Shown here piece after piece: positions 37,659 to 49,100 of a stretch of DNA of 64,000 bases. Source of the DNA: Desmodesmus armatus (lineage: Eukaryota; Chlorophyta; Chlorophyceae; Sphaeropleales; Scenedesmaceae). The stretch covers positions 124,001 through 188,000 of the forward strand of contig VIIQ02000131.1 in the NCBI GenBank assembly GCA_007449985.2, read 5' to 3'. A model generated the notes under the pieces. That model was given only the letters and a program-made list of their open reading frames with translations. It ran no database searches and had not been told where the DNA came from. Numbering within the stretch: position 1 is the first letter of the stretch; every line of letters starts with the position of its first letter. A program made the position numbers and the translations under genes.

Positions 37659-40600
37659 ATGGCAGCAGCAGCAGTTGTACGTGTTGGTGTGTTGGGGGCT
37701 AGCGTCACCGCAGCTGCTAGCCTGCTGTTCCGCAGATGGAGAAAGTTCAGGGCCCGCAAGAACTTCGACGGTCTTGATGGTGAGGGGAGGCACATCACTG
37801 TCATCACCTAGCCAGCCTGGCAGTACGACTGCAGCTGCAAAGTGCTCGATCCTTGACGATGTATGTATTGTGCAGGAGTGGTGTCGTTCAGCTCAAGGCT
37901 CATTGCAGGTGAGCATGCATCAGACAATCCACTGCGACGAATAGGCATCAGTGACATGTGCTGTTGGTCAAGCTGTCAGCGGCTCTGACCCCGAGCTTGT
38001 CAGCATACAACCACAGGTGGATCCTTTCTACATACACTTACATTCCTCACACTTTTGGGTTCAGTAAGAATACATTTGCACAAGCAACCCACCACAGGCA
38101 TCTGCTGGAATCAACCTCTCCCCATACCTCCCCCTGCCACCATTCTCACCTGGCACGCTGTTTTGTGTTTGTCCGTGTATGCAGCTGCTCGTGCAATGGA
38201 GTCCCTGCGAGCAGACGCCCTCTTCTTTGACCCCTTTGCACAGCTGTTGGCTGGGCCCAAGGCCATGGCACGGCACCAGAAGTTCGATCCAGCTGACAAG
38301 TCAGTGGATGGAGACCTCAGCAAAGCTGCAGCCACTTCTACTGCACCCCCAGACCCCACACCCCCTCAGCAAACCACCCAGCAGCAACACCCCACCCATC
38401 AGCAGCAACAGCAACTGCAGGAGCAAGTCTTACTGCAGCAGCAGCAGGCCGTGCCGCATCATGAGGGCCGGCAGGTCTCCCGTCTGGTGTTGCGTACAGT
38501 GTTCTTTGACGAGGCGACACTGCTGGTCACGGGGCAGCCTGCTCCCAGGTCTGGAAAGGTATTGGCAGCAGTGGCGCAGCACATACAGCAGCAGCAGCTG
38601 CAACCCTGTGGCCAGGTGGGTTGGTCAGGGGGTCCACGCAGGAGAAAGGGAGGCATACAATATCTTGAGGGTGGTTGGGTCGGGCGGCAGTTTGGTTCTG
38701 CGGCTTGCCGAGTGCAGTAGGCATAGGGTGATATGATCACAACCAGCCATACAGCAGCAGCTGCTGCAACCCTGTGGCCAGGTGGGTTGTTCAGCAATCA
38801 ACCCTAGGGGAAGGTGGGGCAATCCTGGAGTCAGGTGGAGGTCGTGTGGGGGTTTCCAACCATGTAGGGTCCAGTAGCCTACAGTAGACAGTAGCCTGAG
38901 GCGTGTGTGCTGCTCCTGGGAGCCTTTCAAGTGGTGTTGTGACAGCAACAGCACTGTCAGATAGGGGCCCTCGTTGAACTTTCAAGTATGCACATCAACC
39001 TGTTTGTGCCTTATGTGTTGGTTGTTGTGTGTCTTGCCCAGTAAGCAGGTAGTGATGCTAGGGGCTGGCATGGACACCCGCCCCTGGAGGTTACCGCTGC
39101 CCCAACCCTCTGCTGGTTTGAACTGGACCGTGCAGACGTACTGGCCGCAAAGCAGGCAGCTCTGAGAGACGCTGGGGCCAGCTTTGAACCCAACAACAGC
39201 AGCAGCAGCAGCAGCTCGGCCAGCAGGGACGGCACTGTAGTCAGCACCTCCAAGCAAGGTGACAGCAGCAGTGGGGTTGGTGCGCATCCGTTGAGGGTTT
39301 GTCGGTGGGGTTGTGCCTCTGCTGATCTGCAGAGGCCTGGCTGGATCCAGAAGCTTCAGGAAGCAGGCCTTGACTCCAACCAACCTACAGTGAGTCACTC
39401 GATAGGGTATTGAAGCTTTTAGGGCAGCCAGTGCTTACGGGAGCAGCAGTAGGGTGCAACAGTTGGAGCTTTGTTTGCCTCAGGGTGAGAAGGGTTGGCA
39501 TGCATGCATGTGGCAAGGCATCATGCGCCACTGGTCTGCACCGGTGATTCCCTGGATGGGGGGTCATGAGGCGGGGGAAGGGGGAGGGGGGCCTGGCTGA
39601 ATCAGAAGCTTCAGGAGGCAGGCCTTGACTCCAGCCAACCCACAGTGAGTGCTGTAGGGCAGGTGGGGGTGTGGTAACTCTGGTTAGTCTAGCATGCTAA
39701 ACATGCACACCCCTCTGGGCACCAGTGGTTCTCCATAGGCGTAGTTACTCACCCTCTTGGGGCAGCCGGGCAGCAGGCCAGCCACGGATTGGCACTGAAT
39801 CTATGGGGGGAATGCACTACGCCTGCATGAGTCATGACTAACTTGACAGACAGCATGTGTATGTTTGGTGCAAGGGCACTACGATGCATTGTCTTGCATG
39901 CCTGCTGCTAGTTGACCTGGTGCTGGCAGGTAAGGTGCGCATTCAGGGTTTAGGGTTTCAGGGCTACAGACACCACAGTTGCAGGCTTGCTGTTCTACTG
40001 CTGGGCGCATGTCAGAAGCCCCATATGGATTAGTTGTAGCACCAGTACATTCATAACATCCCAAGGCTTAAATTGATGTTGCCTTGTTACCTGCCCATGT
40101 ATGCGTAGGTGTGGTCTGCTGAGGGCCTGCTTTACTACCTGGAGCCAAACTCAGTCGCGCCCATGCTCAAGGTACGGCGGCTAGTAGTGCGGATGACTGT
40201 ACTGCACGTGGCTTGTAGTTCCACCACCACCCACCCACTCAGTCACCCACACTCTCTGTGATCTGCAGGAGGCCGCAGCAAATTGTGCCCCCGGCAGCTT
40301 CATCATCGCAAATTTCATAACAGCAGAGGGACTCAGCCTGCTGCACAAGGAGCGCACCGCTGCCAAAGCAAGCAGCAACAACAGCTCATCCCACCCACCT
40401 CACCCACCAGCCCACCCACCCACCTCACCCACCTACCTCCTCCGGCATGTACAGGAGGCGGCAGCAAACTCTGCCCCTGGCAGCTTCATCATCGCAAACT
40501 TCATGACAGCAGAGGGACTCGGCCTTCTGCACAAGGAGCGCACTGCTGCCAAAACCAGCAGCAACGACCCTGCGGCAGCTGATGCTGGTAACAACAGGAA

Positions 40601-41684
40601 CGGCAGCAATGGCAGCGGCAGCAATGGCAGCAACAGCGGCGGCACGGCACCTATGGCAGCCGCTGGCCATAACAGCAGCAGCGCTGCTCTTGGCATCAGT
40701 CCTGCAGAAGCAACAGCTGCCGCAGCCGCTGCAAGCAGCCAGCAGTCCAACGGGGCGGCTGCCAATGACAGCAGCAGCAGCAGCAGTGGGGATGGTAGTG
40801 CTGCTGCGGCCATACCGTCTGGGGAGATCTCTGCTAGCAGCCAGCAGCAGCAGCAGCAGCAATCTAAGGGTGCGAACGGGGCACAGTTAGGTGCGATTGC
40901 CGCTAGTGGCAGCAAAGCAACGGGTGATGGCTCACAGAACATCAGCTTGACGTCGGAGTTCAAGTGGGGCTGTCCTGACAATGTTGAGGAGGTGAGTTCT
41001 GTGCTGACTGCCCTGCCGTGTCGTGTGGGTGCTAGGTCTCTGCACTGCTACTAACGGTGCAGTGTTTGCTCAGAAGCATGGTTTGGTCATGTTGGGTACA
41101 GCAGTCAGCATTGCCTCCTATGTTTGAACTTGAACGGCAAAGTCAGCTACCAGTGGCGCTCAGTGTCCAACACCAACAGACGGGGGTGCTTGGAAGCATG
41201 CGCGCTGCCTTGACCATTTGATCGGCCGCCAACTCGGCTGCAGGGTGTGATCACCTAGCTGCCTGCCACACAGTGGTCGCCACTTGCAGCCCATACATGT
41301 CGCTCCCTAATAGGGGTTAGAGGCTGGCTACATGTACTACACTTAGTGAGTGTCAGTATGACCGGACAGCTGCTCACACATCTAATCATTATATTGTGCT
41401 GTGCCTACCCTGCTCTGCTGCTGCCTTGGGTCTCAGCCCTTTTGCCTGTGAACTGCGCTACTGCAATTTGCACTCTTCTGAATTATGCTGCTCTGCTTTG
41501 CTGCTGCCTTGCGGCCTGCTGCGGCTCTGTGCAGTTCTTTGCCGAGTGCGGCTGGCGGCTGCTGGTGCGATACTCGCTGACACAGGCCACACATGCATAT
41601 GGATGGGAGGTGCTGCGCACACCGAACAGCAGAGTGCGGGCAGACAGCCAGCAGGTGCAATATGTCGTGGGAGTACGGTTGTGA
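37659..41684 (+). CDS. SAM-dependent methyltransferase, PPM1/LCMT (LCM) family
   Basis: Exons 37659-37779, 37876-37908, 38185-38615, 39049-39389, 40109-40171, 40455-40991 (or from 40269) and 41535-41684; about 558 aa with the shorter exon 6. Family blocks in order: SFSSRLIAAARAMES.RAD.LFFDPFA; VVMLGAGMDTRPWR, the SAM-binding motif, near residues 196-209; WFELDRADVLAAKQAAL; PGWIQKLQEAGLDSNQPT joined across an intron to VWSAEGLLYYLEP; SFIIANFM; and a C-terminal FFAECGWRLL...YGW. Poly-Gln and Ser/Gly/Ala inserts lengthen it. The N-terminus is hydrophobic then basic (RRWRKFRARK), possibly an organelle or membrane signal. Odd: the frame slips by one base around 39100-39115, between RLPLP and WFELD; exon 4 is 341 nt where 342 is needed. 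Known: the family methylates carboxyl or hydroxyl groups; the substrate here is unknown. Exon-border duplications occur at three places. Confidence 0.82.
38587..38790 (+). repeat. Duplicated 3' end and donor of methyltransferase exon 3
   Basis: The exon end with its GTGGGT donor (about 38587-38625, coding for a poly-Gln stretch then LQPCGQ) recurs at about 38751-38790 inside the following intron, with small differences. Confidence 0.85.
39328..39655 (+). repeat. Duplicated 3' end and donor of methyltransferase exon 4
   Basis: The segment encoding PGWIQKLQEAGLDSNQPT plus its GTGAGT donor (39330-39395) recurs at about 39590-39650, again ending in CACAGTGAGTG. The second copy is diverged by several substitutions and a one-base gap. 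Confidence 0.88.
39945..39962. repeat. Interstitial telomere-type motif in a methyltransferase intron
   Basis: AGGGTTTAGGGTTTCAGG, two degenerate TTTAGGG units. Confidence 0.6.
40262..40565 (+). repeat. Duplicated 5' end and acceptor of methyltransferase exon 6
   Basis: Two acceptor-plus-exon copies begin at 40269 and 40455, exactly 186 bp apart (62 codons) and in the same frame. Both encode EAAAN-APGSFIIANF-TAEGL followed by LLHKERTAAK. No stop intervenes, so either acceptor yields an open product. Confidence 0.9.
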
Positions 41685-42569
41685 CGCGACTGCAGGCGCA
41701 GTACTTTGTGGGTGTGTGGATCGATGCGCCTGCCAGCAGCAGCAGTGGTGGTGGTGTCGATTGAAGCCTTTGGGAGCCTCCAGTGTCTGCAATGGTGTTG
41801 TGTGTCTATGTCTACTGTAACCTATGGAGTTGTGGCTTTGCACCAGGTTGAACATCGAGCAGAGCAGCACCCTGGAAGAAAAGTTCGCCCTCTCTGCAGG
41901 TGTCTCTGTGGGTTCGCCTGATTGCGCTGTGTGTGGTTAGCCGGTGGGAGTCCGCCCCCCTTGGTAAACCAAAAAGGGGTTTTCTGTGGGTGTCTGGCTG
42001 TTGGGATTGCTGTGAATTGTCCCTGTCATGCTTGCCTCTTGTCACTCGGTAGTACGTTACGGTCCTCTACGACACTGTACATGGTGGTACTGTACTTTAC
42101 AATACAAGCCAACCGTACACAGCCAGAGTCTATCAAACGGACAACACTGTCCAACAGCATAGAGGTGAGACTGTCCCTCAGCGTGATGCTGGGCACTGGC
42201 CGCAGAAGCAAGCACCATGGACTGTCCACGTGCAGTGCACTGCTGCCTAAAAAGCACAGGCTCCAAAGGTGCAGGTCTTGCACACGTGTCAAGCAGCCGC
42301 TGTCCCAAACCTTTCCAACTACTTCTTTTCGTTGACAGACACGGCAGCTTCAGCCTCTGCGATCTTATTACAACTACTACAACAGCAACAAGAAGCAATA
42401 GTGCCAGGGGCTGAAGCACACATCATCATCAACCTGCTTGACACCATGTGCGTGTCGGAACGCACGTTTTGACACTAGCCTGTCAACATCACGGTTGGTC
42501 ATCATGACATGTACCTGCTGGTTGCACCTCATCTGTCAAAACAGTGGCATCTACGTGGCACTACCCACC
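41685..42569. other. Convergent intergenic region
   Basis: 885 bp between two converging genes, containing both 3' UTRs. The small plus frame at 42269-42472 has no family support. Confidence 0.5.
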
Positions 42570-45500
42570 TCACCCCCTGCCCTCAGACCGGTCCATCTCT
42601 GCAGCTGCCTGCGACACCTCTATTAGGTCCCGCAATGTTTCCAACACATCCCTCATGCTCTCCTCAAACGCGGTCCTATCTGACTCAAACAGAGCCCTGG
42701 CCTTGCGGCCCATTTCTATCAGCTGCTCAGGGCTCTTGGCTAGGACTTCCGCCATGCCTTCACATATGCTCTGCGGCAGCAAAGTAACAGCAAAGTAACA
42801 GGAGGGAGGGAGGGCTTCGTGAGCACTGCTATGACGCCCTATCTGACTCAAACAGCGCCCTGGCCTTGCGGCCCATTTCTATCAGCTGCTCACGGCTCCT
42901 GGCTAGGACTTCCGCCATGCCTTCACATATGCTCTGTGGCAGAAAATAACAGCAGGGAGGGAGGGCTTGGTGAGCACGGGGCTGCATGCCTACTTGCTCT
43001 CCATCCACCCACCCACCAGCACACGCGCTTGCACGCACACTGATGTGCCGCACCCCCAATCCACCAGTCAGCCCCCCCCCCCCCCCCCCCCCGTTCCCTC
43101 CTTCAAACCATACTCACACAATGTGACAACTGGCAAGAGGCAATCTTTATTGTACTGCACATGTGTACCAGCGGCAGAGACACCCCCCCGCATACATAGA
43201 GGATTTGGATGATGATTCACTGGCTGGATGCGCTTCCTGTGCGTATACACACCTCTGGTGACATGCTTGCGCTGATGTTGGCATACTTGCCCAGCACAGG
43301 CACAGGCGCATCTTCATGGCTGAAGGTGTGGTGTGGCCGCAGCAGGACCCCTGACCCCTCACGCACCACCTCACTCATGGGAGGGTGGTCAGGAACCACC
43401 AGCACCGCACCTGCAGCAGCAGCACCAGCAGCAAAGCGGCTGATAGATGACAGTTGCAGGACTGTGACGGTTGCTGGTCGACGTTTGAAAAGCTGTGACA
43501 GTTGCGGGGGTTGGCGCCGCACAAAGGTGCGCCACCCGCACCGCAGTGAGAGTTCATGGGATAGCGAACAGGCGCATGCAGAAGCAATTGCAAGCGTCCG
43601 ATCGTACAAATAGCTGCAAACAGGGACACTGCTTGGTCACCAAGGAGATGGGAGTAAGGGGGGTCCCTTTTTCTTAGCAACTGGCAAGGTAGCACTGTGG
43701 CAGTGCACCACAGGAGTTGAAACAAATGGGCTAGGGAGCCTGCGCCCAGCAGATGCTGTTCCTGCGGCTACAGCACACACAAAAGTCACCTGCCGCCCTG
43801 CCTTCATTTATGCTGTGGCCAAGCCCTCACGTTCTGAGGGCATGACGTGCACAGCATGGGACAGTAGCAGCTCTGACAGCTCCCAAGCTGACAGGGGGTC
43901 AAACTCTGGCCAGTTGGGGCCTGTGCACAAACAAAAAGGCAGGCAGGGTGGCATAGGGTGTGTTAGGCGTCCCTCATCGGTGAGGCTTTGCCTCCGGCAC
44001 CCGGCAGTCGGATTGTGTGTGGCCAGCCGGTCGGGGGTGCGTCCCCCCTGGGGACCTTGGAAAAAAGGCAGGCAGGGGTCACAGGCTTGCGCAGCAGGAG
44101 GCTGCCGTCGCTGACACAATCTCCATACCCAGGTATGCCATGGCTGTGCCTAGTGGCTGAATGGCAAGCTTGAAACCCATGCAGCGCTTGGACACCACAC
44201 ATACAAACCCCATCAGCGCCCAATTACGCACATACAAACGCCATGAGGTTCAAGCGCTCAAATGACTCACCATGACTCATGGCATGATGACTACGATGCC
44301 AGCAGGTACCAAGTATGCAAGCGGTGCTGTTGCAAGCTGCCTCTGTGCGCTTGCACTCGGACCAACCAGCACTCTCCCAGCAATACCCAAGACCCCAGCC
44401 CCCCATGGCCATCACCCACTCACCCTGATGCTTTCCTGGCTTTGGCACCCGTACATTCGTTGCCGCCATGTACCTCCTAGCATCTGCCCCACTGATCTGC
44501 TCGTTTGGCATCGGCCCGATCACAGTCAACTGTGGCCAGTCCGGATGCTGGAGCCAGCAGTCCAGCAACTGCTTTGTGTGCTTGAGTCCCGACTTGCCGC
44601 GCACATGCAGCACTGACAGGGGCTGCACAGCAGCTGCCAGCTTGACAACCTCTGGTGCCGCTGCTGCTACAGGTTGTTGTGCTGGCTGTGCTGACTGCTG
44701 AGTCATAGCTTGATGGCGCCTGATACTGCTGACAGCCGCAGTTGAGGAGGGCGCAAGCTGCGGGCGCGCAGCTTGTATGTCAATAGATGTGTGACCTGCA
44801 GGTGGCAGGAGGTTGGGACATGGGTGCAGGGTTAGTCAACATCTTATCACTCTAATGCAGCAAGCATGCAACAACTTACAGTACAACAACACAAAGCCCA
44901 AACAGCAATAAGCTTTTGAGGGACCTGGCAGGTATGCAGAGTAAGACACCAAGACGAGAAGTTCACTGCTGCTATGCTGCCACGTGCTGCCTGGCCGCAG
45001 GGTTGCGTTGGCCTCCATCTTCTTGATGCGCTTGCACTGCATGGCCTGGCGCATGGCAGGGATGGCGCAGAATGGCAGCGAGCACTGCTCAGCACACTGC
45101 TGTGTCTCTGATAAACCCAAGCCATAGCTGCTTGCGGCAGTCACTCACCAGTGTAAATCATGGTAGCAGTGCTGTGTATCTCTTCGCGGTACTTATCCAT
45201 GAGTTCTTGGCAGAGGTGCACCTTGCACAAGATCACTCGCATGCGCTGGTGTGCAGTCCTGTCATACCCAAACACCTGCTCAAAATTGGGGGCGTACACT
45301 GCCACCACATGCTGCTGCTGCTCCAACCAGTTCAGCCATGTGTCGTACAGAGGTTCCAAGAACATGACAGCGCTCCCCGGGCCACATGCTTCAGCATGTT
45401 TCAGGCCTGTCTCTGCAGCGGGTGTGATCCAACCACCCAGCAGCTGAATGTACAGAGCAGCATCTGTGCACAGCCCTATGCTCCTGTCGCTAGCTGCCAA

Positions 45501-45872
45501 AGGAATGTGGAAGAGCCCACAAGCTCTTTCCCCTGACTTGACATGCAGGTGACCGTCTGCCGAGACTGCTAGCTGGGGCTTGTGCCGAATGGTGCTGGAC
45601 TGCAACCATATAAACGTATCCTGCTGCTGCATGCATTTCTGGACAATCTGCTGCACCAGCGAGTCATCAACCTTGAAGCTATCGTCAGTTTCATCATTGT
45701 GACCCCATGCATATGCCTGCTGTTGTTCATTGGTAGAGGGCAGACCTTCAGATGCCTTGAGTTGAAGCCAACAGAACCCTGCCACTGCGGTCAGCACCAG
45801 GCATACTGCACAGTGCCATGGACGTAAGAGGACGCGTTTTTGCCTCCGAGTGGAAAGCCTGACTGTCTGCAT
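42570..45872 (-). CDS. Type II membrane glycosyltransferase (GT-B fold, group 1/GT4-like)
   Basis: Exons 45149-45872, 44925-45107, 44424-44795, 43790-43920, 43253-43410 and 42570-42770; about 589 aa. The start MQTVRLSTRRQKR gives a short basic cytoplasmic tail, then a signal anchor at about residues 18-37, suggesting a Golgi/ER enzyme. Landmarks: YLPGHTSIDI; LSVLHVRGKSGLKHTKQLL (about 361-380), the start of the nucleotide-sugar domain; LTVIGP; VHVMPSEREGL; INEGRAAGAVLVVPDHPPMSE with the acidic donor-binding region; and a C-terminal helix ICEGMAEVL. Odd: exon 43790-43920 is 131 nt where 132 is needed. The break falls at the conserved EGxGH-INE motif (about 43817-43822, GGCC where GGGCC would restore it). 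The last exon has a truncated upstream duplicate. The sugar donor and acceptor are unknown. Confidence 0.8.
42829..42933 (-). repeat. Duplicate of the glycosyltransferase last exon with acceptor
   Basis: This copy repeats the acceptor and first 30-odd codons (ICEGMAEVLARSREQLIEMG) of exon 42570-42770 at high identity but runs into TAG just after ESDRAS. Splicing to it would shorten the protein by about 30 residues. Confidence 0.88.
43072..43092. repeat. Homopolymer tract of 21 cytosines
   Basis: Lies in the intron between glycosyltransferase exons; its length should be treated as uncertain. Confidence 0.95.
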
Positions 45873-46165
45873 GCCGAAGAGGGCAGCCCATCTGCACAAG
45901 AATGGAAGGGTGATCTGTGCAGGGTGATCTGATGTTTGATAGCACTGACCTTCTAACTGAAAAGCTTTCGGGATGATCCTTGCGTCCTAAAATATCAAGA
46001 GAGTTGTTAGCCAACGTTGTAACAACTTGCTGAGCGAACCTCAGACCGCCATCAGCAAAGTTCACAGCACAACACAGCAGGACAGTACTTTCACGCCATG
46101 GCCTGCGTTGTTCCTGCAGATGCATCATCAATGACCAAACAGGTAGCCACACATAGTCAATGCTA
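45873..46165 (-). promoter_or_regulatory. Short gap between CFAP91 and the glycosyltransferase
   Basis: 293 bp between the CFAP91 stop and the glycosyltransferase start on the same strand. It must hold a terminator, a promoter and a leader. No specific motif seen. Confidence 0.35.
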
Positions 46166-49100
46166 TCAGCTCTTTGCGGGCTCGGGTGCCGCATCCTCTG
46201 CTGCCCCAACCCCATCCGTCTGTGAGACCTCAGTGCTATCCACTTGACCAGCAGCTGCCCCTCCACTGTCTGGGTGCTCAGCTGCATCATCCTCAGCATC
46301 TTCTACAGCAGCCGTGCTGCTGCCACCCGCTGCTGCCTGACTGCTGCTGCTCGTTTCCGCCTGTACCACGCCCAACACCGCGTCCTCTGCCATGGGTTGG
46401 GATGCAGTTGATGCCTCCTGGTTCACCCCTCCCCCTGCTGAACCCTTGGCTTCAGGCTCACCCTCCGCCGCCACTGCTGCTGCGTCACTACCTGCCATCT
46501 GCTCCTCACTCGCAGAACAACTGACAGACTCCTGCTGCCCTGCTGCCTCCTGCTGCGTGTCACTGTCAGCCTCTGCCGCAACACCAGAAACACCCGCGTC
46601 CAGCTGCACCTGCTCCAGCTGCTGCTGCACAACCTCCACTGCAGCTGCTGACGCTTCTGACACAGAGTCCTGCTGCTGCTGTTGCCGCCGCTGCTGAGCC
46701 TGCTTTGCCCGGTGCTCAGCCACACTTGCCAGCACCTGTGCAATGGCCTCGTGGTCGTCTGAAGCCAGCAAGCAGCAAAGGCGGCACAGCGCGGCACCAG
46801 CGGCTGCATCCCGCTCCTGAGTGCCCGCATCGCGCACCTCGGGCCGCGGCTGACCCCCTGCAGAGCAGCAACAGCAGCACACGACAGTACAGATAGTATG
46901 CAACAACAGACCGCCGGCGCTTGTTGACGTACAGCCCTTGCGCCTGCAGGCACGTTTTTGCTGCCATAACATCACAGTGCATGCTCACAGATGTGAGCAA
47001 TGGTCCTGCTGGCACTTGCCCAAAGCAGCAACAACAATAGTGTCTTCCTGTATGATCACGCACTCATTGCAGTGGTTCAGCTAGCTGGTTGATGCTTTGC
47101 CAGCGCCCATACCAAATAGTAGTATCACCAGCTCACCCCCTGTGCCTTCCAGCCCCAGCCGCAGCTCTCGAATCAGCTGCAGCCGCGACTCCTTGCCGGC
47201 ATACATTTGGCTCTGCACAGCACGCCCACGCAGGAGCCGCTGCAGCAGCACCAGCGCTGCGTGGGTGCCGTCAGGGTCTGGCAGGGGTGGGGCCTCAGTG
47301 AGCGCTTGGCTGCCAGCAGCATTGGCTGAGCCTGCACGCCAGGCAAGCGAGCAAGCAGGCGCTCCAACACTGACTCATGCACACATCACACATGTGTCAC
47401 ACATGTGTCACACATGTGTCACACATGTGCATGGTGCATGGTGGCCAATCATGCTGATGCAAAGTGCCACCACTGTTGACTGACAGGCCGACCAAGATAG
47501 CAACAGCGTGCACATGATGGGCTCACTGACAGGCCGACCAAGATAGCAACAGCGTGCACATGATGGGCTCATTCAGGTGGCACTGACATACTGTTTTCCT
47601 GCCACTCTGTATGACAGCTTGGCAGGTGGTACAGGGTTCCACCCATGGCAAAGGCCACCATCGCATCCCGCAGCTGCCCAACAACACCCTCCGCGCACCT
47701 GCTCTTGCTGCAGCTGACCTCGCTGACTGCGCAGGCCGAGCAGCTCCGCCAGTCGCTGCCGCAGCAGCAGCCGCTGCTGCCGCCAGGCTGCCGATGCCGC
47801 TCTTGCCCCCAGCGCTGCGCATCCCGTGCCTGCTGCTGCTGCCATAGCCCTCTGCCGTCGCCGCCGCTGCCGCCGCTGCCAGCGCAGCTGCCGAGGCCGG
47901 CCCGTCATCCAGCGGGCACGGCCACACCTTGCCGATGCCTCTGGTACCCGTAGCGGCCTTGGCTGCCTGCAGCAGGTCGTGAATCGTCTCCACATCCTGA
48001 TGCACGGCGATCTCCGTCCGCTGCTTGTACGTTAGCTTGTGCGGCTGCACTGCAGGCTTCTGCTGACCTGTGAGCTTGAGGGCGTTCTTGGGCAGGCTGG
48101 CCTCAAGCTCGCTGAGTCCTGCGATGCTGCTGGGGGCAAACATGGCTGGGTGCAGCTGCTTGTTGGGGTTCCTGCTGCTGCCAGACGTGTGCGACAGCTG
48201 GCCTGCAGTGGCTGCTCCTGCAGGGATGACGTCTGGGAAGTGTCCCTCGCGCTGCGGAGGCGCATACAGCGCTGAGCCGTAGTCTGCGTACTGCTGGATG
48301 ATGGTGCTCTTACCCCTGCGATCCAGAGTGCCTGTGACCTTGTCCTGCAAGGCGCATGAACGCAAAGGGAGCAGCGCAATGTGTCAGTGATCATGTTGCA
48401 CAGTGCTGACAGCGCTGTCAGCACTAATTATAATGGCATTATGATGGCTGTTCAGCAATGGTCACATGCTCAGGGTCCCCTTCCACACATCAACTGCATC
48501 AGCAAAAGTATGGGATGGCATGCAGCCGCATCAACTACCACCGGTGGCCGGTGCTGGGGCACGACTGCCAAAGGCCAATGACCATATTGTCATGTGTGTG
48601 TGACTGTCAGAAGCAAATAAGACTGGTGTAGGTGCCCCGCAGCATTGCAAGCGCATATGCGTGATGCGCTGGATCAAAATCCACAACTGCCAGTGCGGCC
48701 ACACACCTTTGCCGTCGCCAGCTGCCTGAATGTCTTGAGGCGCTCTGTGTGAATGGACGCAAACTTGTTGGCTTTTGAGGCCAGCATGGCTGCGCTGCGC
48801 TTCTGCACCCGCTCCCTGTTCTCTGCTTCAATCTCCTCCTCCCGCACCTGCGCAGGGCGCAGACACATGAAAGCAGACGGCAACAGGGACCGCCTGTGGA
48901 CAACATCCGGTGCGGAACACAACACTCGCAGGCACCCATGCTGCTTCTGCTTGGGCGCATACACAGCGCGGCATGTTGCTCTCATAGCATGTCCTGCAGC
49001 CAAGCCTGATGCATGAGAATGCTGTGCTGTGCCAGCGCATGCCAGGTGCAACTGCTTATCCCACAACCACGCTGAGACCCAACACATGCATAACACCAGG

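Noticed and set aside
39042..39048. Acceptor at 39041 for methyltransferase exon 4
   Set aside because: It would place TAA in frame; the AG seven bases on (39048) joins CGQ to VVMLGAG in phase.
47387..47429. Possible CRISPR-like array of ACATGTG repeats
   Set aside because: The units are 11 bp and contiguous with no spacers; an ordinary minisatellite in a eukaryotic intron.
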